Source of the DNA: Paenibacillus aurantius
GTDB taxonomy: Bacteria; Bacillota; Bacilli; Paenibacillales; NBRC-103111
Length of the DNA: 64,000 bases
Reading direction: 5' to 3'
NCBI RefSeq assembly: GCF_032268605.1
Contig: NZ_CP130318.1
Location: forward strand, 749,501 to 813,500
The notes under the pieces are model-generated. The model saw nothing but the letters and a program-made list of their open reading frames with translations, was not told the origin of the DNA and ran no database searches. Position numbers and translations under genes: made by a program. How positions within the stretch are numbered: position 1 is the first letter of the stretch; every line of letters begins with the position of its first letter. This document shows positions 51,401 through 59,079 of the stretch, piece after piece.

Positions 51401-53873
51401 CACGGATTACGGGACAATGTCCTTCAAGACGAGCGGCGAGCGCTGGACGCGCGTGGTCGTGTATGACGAAGAGACGAACAAAATTTACGCCGGCGTCGGC
51501 AACACACCGCGCTTGCTCGAGTACGACCTGACGACGGGCGCAAAGCGGGATCTTCTTCCTGCGGAGTATAGCGATATTATCGCGGTGTACGATTTGAACC
51601 TGGTCGGCGGCAGGCTGTTTGCGCGCAAGGAAGCGAACAACGCGAACGAAACGTTCGTCATCGACGTAAAAACCGGGGCTCAGGTGGAAGTGACCAACGG
51701 CGATACAGGGGAGAAGAGCTTCGTCTTCCCGAACCTCTCGCGCGGCATTTCGCCGAAGTCTCCGGTTGCGAACAAGTTTTATTTTGCAGGCGCGGGCGGT
51801 GAACTGTTCGAATATGACCTGGATACGAATGTGTACCGTTCGCTGCACGTAACCATTGAAGGAGCGGCGATCGGCTACGGCTTCGCCCAGCTGCAGGAGG
51901 ACGGCTTCCCGGGCTACAGCCTGGTCGGTCTGTCCGGCAACGAAGGCAAGCTGTTCAAGTACAACCTGGAAACCGGCAAGGTGGAGCTAAAGGATGTTCA
52001 GGTGCCGGCCGAACCGGTGAACATTCATGACATCATGACGGGGCCGGACGGCAATATTTATACAACCGGCTATTTGCAAGGCAATGTGGGAGTTTACACG
52101 CCTTCAAGCGGCCAAAGTCAGTATTTAAGCGGGATTTCGCAAGGGGAAGGCATGACTTCCATCGGCGATAATCTGTATTTCGGGATATATCCGACGGCCA
52201 AGGTGTATGAGTACGATACGTCGAAGCCGTGGAACCGGACCAACTCCGACAAGCTCAATCCGAATCTGCTGTTTGCGTTGACCTACAATCCGGATATTCC
52301 GGGCTACACGGATCAGGACCGTCCGTTCGGCATGGCAGGCTCCGAGGACCTGCACAAGCTGTTCGTCGGAACGGTACCGAAAAACAGTCTGCTCGGCGGC
52401 GCCTTCGCTGTCTATGATCTGGAGAAGCGCGGGAAACCGGACGTTTACTGGAATATCGTGCCGGATCAAAGCATTTTATCGCTCGAGTACAAGGATGGGT
52501 TCGTATACGGCGGCACTTCGATTCACGGCGGGCAAGGCGGCACCCCGACGGCCACGAGCGCCGTTCTGTTCATTTGGGATGTGCTCAAGGGCGAGAAGGT
52601 GTTCGAAGTCGTGCCGGCGCCGGGCAAACAGTCCATTACCGCGCTTCACATCGGGCCGGACGGCAACATTTGGGGGTTGGCCAACGGAACGTTATTTATT
52701 TTCGACCCGGTGACCCGGCAAGTGATCTACAGCAAGGATGAATTCCCGGATGCGAACGGCCGATGGATCGACGGCTCGTTCGTAACGGGTACGGACGGCA
52801 ACGTGTATGCGACGGTCGGCGGGCGCTTCTTCAAAATTGACGCCGTGACCAAGCAGATGACGGTACTCGCCACCCAGGCCCGCAAGGTCGCCGTGGACGA
52901 TTACGGACGCTTCTACCTGTACAGCAACCCGGAAGGCTCTCACCTGTACCGGTATACGATTCCGGAGCTTGTGCTCAAGCTGACCGGCGCTGACCTGACG
53001 GCGGCGCAAACGGAGCTGAAGCCGGGCGAGGAGACGTCCCTCACGCTGACAGGTCTGCTCGAAAAGGGGCACACGACGAAGGATTTGGCGGGCGCGGCGA
53101 TTCAGTATTCGGTCGGTAACCCGGCTATCGCTTCTGTAGAGGACGGTAAGGTGAAGGCCAAGAGCTATGGATCGACTACGGTTACCGCAACGGTGACGTT
53201 AGGGGGAGTCACCGTGCAATCCAACACGATAACCGTGAAGGTTCTGGACGTTACGGCGCCGGTTACGAGCGCGGATGCAAGTGCTGCGAAGCCTGCCGTG
53301 AACGGCTGGTATTCCTCCGAGGTTACCGTCACCCTGAACGGGGTTGATGAGGAATCGGGTGTGGCGTTCACTTCCTATGTGGTGGACGACGGAGCCGTGC
53401 AGACCAGCACCAGCATTAAGCTCGCGGCGGACGGGGTTCATACGATCCGTTACTGGAGTACGGATCGTGCCGGCAACGTTGAAGAGCCTCATACGATGAC
53501 GGTGCGGCTGGACCAGACGGCGCCGGTCGTCAAGCTCTCTCCGAGCTTGGAAACTCTTGCGACGCCTAATCATAAGCTCATCCCGATCCATGTGGACGTC
53601 GATGCAAGCGATAGTCTGTCGGGGGCCGCTTCGATCGTGCTGACCTCCATCTCCAGCAATGAGCCGGACAACGGGCTCGGTGACGGGGATAAGGCGGGCG
53701 ACATCCAAGAAGCGGATTTCGGTACGGCGGATTATGATTTTGCTCTGCGTGCGGAGCGATCCGGCCAAGGAAACGGACGCCTTTATACCATCACGTATAC
53801 CGTGACGGATCAAGCCGGCAACGCGGCGGTTGCGGTCGCCACCGTTACGGTCCCTCATGATAACTCGAAATAA
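48426..53873 (+). CDS. giant secreted protein: carbohydrate-binding-like repeats, beta-propeller, Ig-like domains
   Basis: An 1815-residue protein. The TTG start follows AAGGAGG by eight bases; a signal peptide (VGLVLLCVLMVFMSLGLSGF...AEA) precedes five jelly-roll modules of CBM4/9-like type (about 38-193, 198-355, 372-520, 528-688, 689-835), each opening with an NxGFE-type motif and P-x-W and ending in an Y-D-D-V strand. Residues about 850-1510 form a propeller of repeated GKDGKMYG/LYEYDP units. Then come a Big_2-like domain (about 1515-1605), an OmpL47-like repeat (about 1607-1695) and an Ig-like end. It probably binds extracellular glycan. No anchor is seen. The genes after it encode glycoside-active enzymes. 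Confidence 0.85.
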   Translation: MYDAFRSKVGLVLLCVLMVFMSLGLSGFVSAEAAGQPDQEGLENPGFELSSAGGAVPGWSLLLGAGKNGSFATSSEQFHSGNSSLKLVDNDSVSFAIESRKVPVTAGQTYKADTYWYLQSGAAQLQLRFYDPTGVLISGSIAVDNPNFTTGPTNQWIPLSVQAAVPEQGAYLTVVLVTGKTSKGTMYVDDVALSRSLPIENNGFEAAADGSTVVPSWTQTFGVGKIGSVSLDTTTVKSGAASLRLNDQDAVNFGVESAKTPVVAGREQTVTSAVYIGSGPVQLQLRYYDPTGKLTGTIAVNDPNYTSQPVGVWQTISVKAVAPQAATQASVVLVSGKTTKGVSYWDDVVLMERLPDYVSQTDPGPGTVYPTLQNAGFEQPLNGSGIPNWSRAFGTQPTTLSADRYLEGSRSLVLADSSDADPLGVISDFIAVTPGKLYTAGSMLSGDGAGNAEMYLRFYDANDTLLSNVNTVAANPPAGWQALTLKQAAPAGAVKAAVVLYSSKTNIGTYYFDRLTWSEELPPPPAQLYLVNGSFEQPLQGSAIPGWTVKSGLASLTASTATDGSSSLFVQNVKTTGSGINMDSGLIDVEENADYRLSTQVNLEAGGLEGLYVYVYDAQGNLVKSPDGKDFQTYLSALPGTAIPAGEWTYVEKRFTVPAGGKKLKVSLISGNRKDYRLYLDDVSVLKVLANGDMEKPAADGVIPGWKKFAASDASSFGLTNELSAGGTASLKLTNTPGQYLNVVSDRIPVEPGATYTALSKTYIQAGSSGMYVRFFDASGAYLGKQNWSILSEPTDAWFDQFVKFTVPAEAAYAAVMYAGSNNRTYTYYADDVRILRGDHEVKEVPVPDNSILKVGEDLGVQIRKATLMRGAYGKDGQGRDVMYTVVAGAPSVFTIIDISTGTVTSSKPMPDTSGAWSVTTASDGTVYLGAYNLGLLYRYIPQTDELINLGHPLPTKDSVLYPMAAGKDGKMYGSTYPTANLYEYDPATNRFTDYGTMSFKTSGERWTRVVVYDEETNKIYAGVGNTPRLLEYDLTTGAKRDLLPAEYSDIIAVYDLNLVGGRLFARKEANNANETFVIDVKTGAQVEVTNGDTGEKSFVFPNLSRGISPKSPVANKFYFAGAGGELFEYDLDTNVYRSLHVTIEGAAIGYGFAQLQEDGFPGYSLVGLSGNEGKLFKYNLETGKVELKDVQVPAEPVNIHDIMTGPDGNIYTTGYLQGNVGVYTPSSGQSQYLSGISQGEGMTSIGDNLYFGIYPTAKVYEYDTSKPWNRTNSDKLNPNLLFALTYNPDIPGYTDQDRPFGMAGSEDLHKLFVGTVPKNSLLGGAFAVYDLEKRGKPDVYWNIVPDQSILSLEYKDGFVYGGTSIHGGQGGTPTATSAVLFIWDVLKGEKVFEVVPAPGKQSITALHIGPDGNIWGLANGTLFIFDPVTRQVIYSKDEFPDANGRWIDGSFVTGTDGNVYATVGGRFFKIDAVTKQMTVLATQARKVAVDDYGRFYLYSNPEGSHLYRYTIPELVLKLTGADLTAAQTELKPGEETSLTLTGLLEKGHTTKDLAGAAIQYSVGNPAIASVEDGKVKAKSYGSTTVTATVTLGGVTVQSNTITVKVLDVTAPVTSADASAAKPAVNGWYSSEVTVTLNGVDEESGVAFTSYVVDDGAVQTSTSIKLAADGVHTIRYWSTDRAGNVEEPHTMTVRLDQTAPVVKLSPSLETLATPNHKLIPIHVDVDASDSLSGAASIVLTSISSNEPDNGLGDGDKAGDIQEADFGTADYDFALRAERSGQGNGRLYTITYTVTDQAGNAAVAVATVTVPHDNSK

Positions 53874-53913
53874 GTGACGCCAACGAACGGATGAAACGGC
53901 TGCAGCCGTAAGT

Positions 53914-53955
53914 AAAAAAAGCCGAACGGGACATCGATTCCCGTTTGGCTTTTTT
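53914..53955 (+). terminator. terminator after second giant gene
   Basis: GCCGAACGGG pairs with CCCGTTTGGC around ACATCGATT; AAAAAAA precedes and TTTTTT follows. Confidence 0.9.
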
Positions 53956-54033
53956 GGCATGACAGAAAAAGTTGATTAAGCCCTTCCGCCGAGTGGTTCA
54001 CAAAAATCCAAATTGAACAGCCCGATAAGCGAG

Positions 54034-54060
54034 AAAAGTGCAGATTTTGCACTTTTTTTT
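54034..54060 (+). terminator. second tandem terminator
   Basis: AAAAGTGCA pairs with TGCACTTTT around GATTT, followed by more T. The 150 bases after it hold a 29-codon frame (54076) that I do not support as a gene, and the GGAGG site of the next gene. Confidence 0.85.
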
Positions 54061-54212
54061 GTTAGGGGAGCTGTTATGGTGGAGGAGTGGATAGTAGGGC
54101 GGCTGCCCGTACCAAGCGCAAGCGCGGCGGCCGTCACCTATTACGTCAACGGCCACCGTCCATGATGAGGGCGAAGCCTTTTCCTTGCCGGTGACAACAA
54201 AGGAGGCCTTTT

Positions 54213-55883
54213 ATGCCTGAGCCAATGGATCGATTGGAAACGAGATGCCTCACCTCCCTGGAGAAAGTATTTCCGGACGAAGAGCTCCAGGCCGGCTCCG
54301 TTACACGGGGGTCGATGCTGCGGGGAGAGGTGTACGCCTTCCAGGTGGCCTATCGGACGCAGCAGTTAAAAAAGAATATTTCGGTGAGTGTTGATTCCGC
54401 CTTGCCGGGACGGATTACCCTGCGGTCCGTCGGATTGGCGCCGTCTGAGCTTCCCTGCCAACGCGGTCACGACGAGAATGTGCTCCGGACCACGCCCGGC
54501 CTGTATCCGGACCCGCTATTTCCGATCGATGCACAGGAAGGGGTAACCGGTACCCATTATCAATGGCGGTCCGTCTGGGTAACGGTGGAGGTGGACGACG
54601 ATGCGGAGGCGGGTCTGTATCCCATCACCGTCCGTTTTGCAGATAAAATGGGGGAACCGCTCGCCGAGGAGTGCTTTGAGCTGCAGGTGATGGACGCGGC
54701 GCTTCCCGATCAAACCCTGATTCACACCGAATGGTTCCATTGCGATTGTCTGGCTCACTATTACGGGGTGGAAGTATTTAGCGAGGCGCATTGGCAGCTC
54801 ATGGAACGGTATGTGGAGACGGCCGTCCGTCACGGCATCAACATGATCCTAACGCCTCTGTTTACCCCTCCGCTTGATACCCAGGAGGGAGGGGAGCGCT
54901 TAACTGTGCAGCTTGTGGATGTAAAAAAGGAAGGAGCGGCCTACCGGTTTGATTTTACCCGGCTTGGACGCTGGATCGATATGGGTCAACGGGCGGGAAT
55001 CCGTTATTTTGAATTTTCACACTTGTTTACCCAGTGGGGAGCGAAGCACGCCCCGAAGATTATGGCCGAAGAGGAAGGCGAATACCGGCGTATTTTCGGA
55101 TGGGATACGGATGCGACGGGAGAAGCCTACAAAAGCTTTCTGGGTCAATTTCTCCCCGCACTCGTCGCTTATCTTCGGGAGCAGAAGGTGGAGAAGCGGA
55201 GCTATTTTCATATCTCGGACGAACCGTTTCTGGAGCATATGCCCTGGTACCGGAGCGCGAGCGAGTTGATGCAGGCCCACTTAGGAGATTTTCCAATCAT
55301 CGATGCCCTTACCAATTATGAATATTATGAGCAGGGACTGGTGAAACGGCCGATCCCGACTAATGATCACGTCGAACTCTTCCTGGAACGTGGGGTTCCG
55401 GAGCTTTGGACTTATTATGCCTGCGTTCAATACCGGAAGGTCTCCAACCGTTTCTTCCATATGCCGTCGGCGCGCAACCGCATTATTGGCATCCAGCTGT
55501 ACAAATTCCAAATCGCCGGTTTCCTGCATTGGGGCTATAACTTCTGGAACTCGCAGTATTCGTTAAAACCGATCGATCCTTACCGCGTTACGGATGCGGG
55601 CCGCAGCTTTCCATCGGGGGATGCTTTCCTCGTTTACCCGGGCGAGGACGGCTTCCCCGTCGAATCGATCCGTATGGAGGTCTTCTTCGAAGCCCTGCAG
55701 GATATGAGGGCGCTTCAACTGCTGGAAAGCTTGATTGGGCGTGAGCAGGTGGTAGCGATGATCGATGAAGGGCTGCCGGAGGCGTTAACCTTCAGCCAAT
55801 ACCCGAAGGATGCCCAATGGCTGCTGGAATTCAGGGAGTCGGTCAATACGGCGATTCAATCCCATCTTCCCCGGCAGGCATGA
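54213..55883 (+). CDS. DUF4091 domain-containing glycosidase-like protein
   Basis: A 556-residue protein without signal peptide. The N-terminal beta-sandwich (to about 150) is followed by a TIM-barrel-like region with HTEWFHCDCLAHYYGVEVF, FEFSHLFTQWGAKHAPKI, YFHISDEPFLEHMP (D-E-P, likely catalytic region), and the DUF4091 block FLHWGYNFWNSQYSLKPIDP near 440. DUF4091 members are glycoside hydrolase-like enzymes with unassigned substrates, often alongside carbohydrate operons. AAAGGAGGCC precedes the ATG. The GH36-like gene follows 94 bases later. Confidence 0.85.
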   Translation: MPEPMDRLETRCLTSLEKVFPDEELQAGSVTRGSMLRGEVYAFQVAYRTQQLKKNISVSVDSALPGRITLRSVGLAPSELPCQRGHDENVLRTTPGLYPDPLFPIDAQEGVTGTHYQWRSVWVTVEVDDDAEAGLYPITVRFADKMGEPLAEECFELQVMDAALPDQTLIHTEWFHCDCLAHYYGVEVFSEAHWQLMERYVETAVRHGINMILTPLFTPPLDTQEGGERLTVQLVDVKKEGAAYRFDFTRLGRWIDMGQRAGIRYFEFSHLFTQWGAKHAPKIMAEEEGEYRRIFGWDTDATGEAYKSFLGQFLPALVAYLREQKVEKRSYFHISDEPFLEHMPWYRSASELMQAHLGDFPIIDALTNYEYYEQGLVKRPIPTNDHVELFLERGVPELWTYYACVQYRKVSNRFFHMPSARNRIIGIQLYKFQIAGFLHWGYNFWNSQYSLKPIDPYRVTDAGRSFPSGDAFLVYPGEDGFPVESIRMEVFFEALQDMRALQLLESLIGREQVVAMIDEGLPEALTFSQYPKDAQWLLEFRESVNTAIQSHLPRQA

Positions 55884-55977
55884 CAACGGCCCGGGATTCA
55901 TTTGGGAACGGGTCGGAAAATAGGAAGCGGCGAACGCGGCAGCGTTCGACACGGCAGAGAGGCAAGGTGGTTAACGA

Positions 55978-57849
55978 ATGCTAAAACAAGCTTTGCACCT
56001 GAACAGGGCATCGGTGCGTGTAGTCCTATCCAATCAAACCCTGGAGGTTGGTGCAGCGGAACGGACAAACGACGGGGCGGCGGTTTATCGGGCCGTCTCC
56101 CTCTCGGTTTCTTTGGAACCCGCCGGGGATGCCGGGGTCCTGGCCGTTTCGATACACAATGAAGGGCTGCAGGAGGTGGGCTTGCGCCGGGTCCTTTTGG
56201 AATGGCCGGCTTCCTTCTTCCAGTCCTCGCTGGATGCGCGCGACTATATCCAGCTCTATCATCCGCGGGATTTCATGAAGCTGTGCGGCATCCGTCCGGT
56301 GCACCGGCCGAATGACTGGTCCCGGCCTGCGGACGCCTCGGGCATGGTGAGCGTGCTCCGTCATCGGCAGACGGGCGATAGTATCCTTTTGGGGGCAGTT
56401 CCGCCTTATGGAGACTGCTTTGTCGACCTTCCTATTCTGCACGAAGAACCGCATCATGACGGGGCGTTCGGGTTCGGCTTTCATCTTCAGGCTCCCCGCA
56501 CGGTTGGCCCTGGTCAGCGGGTAACGCTCGCCCACTTGATGGTGCTGCAGGGAGGAAACGGCATAGATCTGCTAAATCGGTATGCGGACGTCATCCGGAC
56601 GCGCCTGAAGGATTTCAGCCCCCGCCCTGAACGGATCACCGGCTGGAACACTTGGGATTACTACTCGGGGGCGGTCCGTGCGGAGGATGTCGCCCGCAAT
56701 GCGGCCAAAGCCCGGGAGCAATATGGCGACGCCCTTACGTACATCGTGATAGACGAAGGCTACGAGCGCCAGTGGGGAATATGGGAAGCCGGCTGGAAAT
56801 TCGAAGAGGGCCTGTCCGCCGTCTGCGAGCAGATCCGGTCCAGCGGATACGAGCCCGGGATCTGGACGGCACCCCTCCTGGTGAATGTGTATACCCCTTT
56901 GTACCGGGAGCATCCCGATTGGTTCGCCGGAGACGAGCAGGGGAACGTCTACCTGGAAGACACGGCGTACGGTGTCATGGCCCAGCTGGATATCACCCAT
57001 CCGGAAGTCGAAGCGCATATCCGAAGAACCTACGAGCACCTGCACTCCGCCGGATTTACTTACTTCAAATGCGACTTTGCCCAGCTGCTTCTCGGCGCTT
57101 CCACCTTCCATCGAAGCGATATGTCCCATGCGGGGATGATTCGCCGGCTGTTCGAGGTGATCCGGGAAACGATCGGAGCGGAAAGCTATCTGCTCGCTTG
57201 CGGCGCTCCGTACGAAGCCGTTATCGGCATCGCGGACGCCCATCGGACGACTGGCGACATTCACAACTACTGGAGTCATATCCGCCAGAACATCCGCTCC
57301 ATGTTCGGGCGGGGGTGGATGCAGGGATCGATCGGGAACACGGATCCGGACACGGCCATTGTTCGGTGCAAGGAAACATCGGACGACAAACAGCCCAACC
57401 GCCGCTCGAAGAGGAAACCGTGGAGTGCCGGAGCCAATTGGACATCGGGCCGAAAAATGAGCCTAACGGAGGCCAAAACCCTCCTCTTGGCTTGTTACGT
57501 AACCGGAGGAGACCTCATTCTTGGGGATGCTCTGACGAAGCTCAATCCGCTTGGGACCGAACTGCTCGATTGTCTGCTCCGTGCCCCCATTCAGCGGGGC
57601 ATGATCCCCCTCAACCTGTTCGAGCCCGACGGAGATGAATTGCCCATCGTCCTGACGGAGAGCGGGGTGCGGACCTTACTCGTGCTGTTCAATCTCGGCG
57701 ACGATTACCGAACGCAAGCTATCCCTCCAGAATGTATGGCTAAGCCGCACGAATGGAAGGAATTCTGGTCCGGGCAAGACGTGCCGGCCCCTGCTTCCGG
57801 AGCGGTCGAGCTGGCTCCGCGGAGCGCGCTTGCGTGGTGGTTGGTGTGA
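55978..57849 (+). CDS. GH36-type alpha-galactosidase-like glycoside hydrolase
   Basis: A 623-residue protein. A beta-sandwich N-terminus (to about 210) precedes the barrel: ITGWNTWDYYSGAVRAEDVA near 220, TYIVIDEGYERQWGIWEAGW near 256, the nucleophile loop FTYFKCDFAQLLLG near 360 (K-x-D), and the acid/base region AHRTTGDIHNYWSHIRQN near 422. These match GH36/GH27 melibiases. A stretch near 462-500 (KETSDDKQPNRRSKRKPWSA) is unusually basic and may be an insertion. No signal peptide is present, so it acts in the cytoplasm on imported oligosaccharides. Confidence 0.87.
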   Translation: MLKQALHLNRASVRVVLSNQTLEVGAAERTNDGAAVYRAVSLSVSLEPAGDAGVLAVSIHNEGLQEVGLRRVLLEWPASFFQSSLDARDYIQLYHPRDFMKLCGIRPVHRPNDWSRPADASGMVSVLRHRQTGDSILLGAVPPYGDCFVDLPILHEEPHHDGAFGFGFHLQAPRTVGPGQRVTLAHLMVLQGGNGIDLLNRYADVIRTRLKDFSPRPERITGWNTWDYYSGAVRAEDVARNAAKAREQYGDALTYIVIDEGYERQWGIWEAGWKFEEGLSAVCEQIRSSGYEPGIWTAPLLVNVYTPLYREHPDWFAGDEQGNVYLEDTAYGVMAQLDITHPEVEAHIRRTYEHLHSAGFTYFKCDFAQLLLGASTFHRSDMSHAGMIRRLFEVIRETIGAESYLLACGAPYEAVIGIADAHRTTGDIHNYWSHIRQNIRSMFGRGWMQGSIGNTDPDTAIVRCKETSDDKQPNRRSKRKPWSAGANWTSGRKMSLTEAKTLLLACYVTGGDLILGDALTKLNPLGTELLDCLLRAPIQRGMIPLNLFEPDGDELPIVLTESGVRTLLVLFNLGDDYRTQAIPPECMAKPHEWKEFWSGQDVPAPASGAVELAPRSALAWWLV

Positions 57850-57865
57850 GGGCCGGCGGCTCGTC

Positions 57866-58798
57866 ATGAAGGGTTATTTTGCCTTGCTGGGAGCGGTATT
57901 GATCTGGGCCGTGTCCTATATCGTGATGAAAACGGCGACAACCGATTATCCCCAGCTGCTGTTCCAATTTTGGAGGTATGCGGCGGTGGCCATGGTCTAT
58001 TTCCTTTGTTTTTATCGTTCGATTAAGGCCATATCCGGCTCACTCTGGAAAATGGGACTGATGCGCCTCGGTTTGGCTAACTTTGTCCTAGGCTTTTTCT
58101 CTATTTATGCCGTGCAATATACGACGCCAACGAGGGTAGTGGTGATCAACAGCCTGATCATCGGAGTCGTTCCTCTGCTCCGCTGGATTCATGAACGGTG
58201 CAGGCCCGCCCGTGGCGAAATCTGGTCAGTGGGCATCGCCCTAACCGCTGTAGCGCTGCTGGTCGGACCCGAGGACGGCGCCGTTCGGTTGGGGGACGGG
58301 TTGGCTTTCATCGGCATGCTCGGCAGTGCTTACTCCATCGTGCTAACGAGCCGGCTGCTTTCCCTCCATCGGGCGTCGGTCATTCAGGTTTCGTTCCTGG
58401 GCGTAGCCGGCTGTGCTGTCTATTTCACGTTGGCGGCGAGTATCTATGCCTGCTTCAACCCCGGCGGGTTTGCCCTGCCGAGCCTGCTGTCTCAGCCGGG
58501 GACGGTCGCCGGCATTCTTTACATGATCCTATTCGTATCGGTTGCGGCGAATTTGCTGCAGGTTTTCGGCCAACGCCGGCTTCCTCCGGTTACGGTGTCG
58601 ATCTTGTTCTGTCTGGAGCCGGCCCTGACGGCCGTGTTGGACTATCTCGTGCTTGGCCATGCCTTGTCCATTAGGGTGATGATCAGTGGAGTCCTGCTGA
58701 TCGCGGCGACGATTATCGCCACTGCCTACAGGAGAAGCGAGGTCAGGAAGAGAGGGAAGCCGGAAAACGGGGATTTGGCGTTTACGGATAGCATATGA
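57866..58798 (+). CDS. EamA family (DMT superfamily) transporter
   Basis: A 310-residue membrane protein with ten predicted helices in two EamA repeats: KGYFALLGAVLIWAVSYIVM, then VLGFFSIYAVQYTTPTRVVV, and second-half LAFIGMLGSAYSIVLTSRLL and SILFCLEPALTAVLDYLVLG. These carriers export or import small metabolites. The frame extends upstream to 57830 inside the GH36-like gene; the ATG at 57866, 16 bases after that stop, is taken although its ribosome site (GAGGG/GGCGG) is weak. Probably co-transcribed with the two glycosidase-like genes. Confidence 0.9.
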   Translation: MKGYFALLGAVLIWAVSYIVMKTATTDYPQLLFQFWRYAAVAMVYFLCFYRSIKAISGSLWKMGLMRLGLANFVLGFFSIYAVQYTTPTRVVVINSLIIGVVPLLRWIHERCRPARGEIWSVGIALTAVALLVGPEDGAVRLGDGLAFIGMLGSAYSIVLTSRLLSLHRASVIQVSFLGVAGCAVYFTLAASIYACFNPGGFALPSLLSQPGTVAGILYMILFVSVAANLLQVFGQRRLPPVTVSILFCLEPALTAVLDYLVLGHALSIRVMISGVLLIAATIIATAYRRSEVRKRGKPENGDLAFTDSI

Positions 58799-58805
58799 TC
58801 ATTAG

Positions 58806-58852
58806 CCCAGCGGTTTACGTTCACCTAGTGAGCGTGAATCGCTGGGATTTTT
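58806..58852 (+). terminator. terminator after EamA gene
   Basis: CCCAGCG pairs with CGCTGGG with an inner TTCAC/GTGAA stem, followed by ATTTTT. About 225 bases then follow without a supported gene before the Rhs frame. Confidence 0.85.
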
Positions 58853-59079
58853 GATCTTTATCAGCGTATAACGAAAATTATGTCCTCCGAGCGGATCTCA
58901 GGCGGTCTTCCTGGCCGTATCGCTTATCGGTTTGCTTGATTAACCGGTCATTAGCCATCTGCAGCATTTCCTTGCCCCCGTACCCTTGTTGTCTCGACAA
59001 CTACAAGCGTACAGGAAGGTGATGCTCAGGCGGCCTGGACATCCGCCATGCTAACCAGTACGGGAAAATCGTAGAGCAA

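Noticed and set aside
50568-51848. 426-codon minus-strand frame inside the second giant gene
   Set aside because: A shadow frame; the plus-strand propeller repeats are clear.
58878-59000. Forty-codon minus-strand frame with charged product (KEMLQMANDRLIKQTDKRYG)
   Set aside because: It looks protein-like but has no ribosome site and an upstream stop; it may be a remnant, and is too weak to list.
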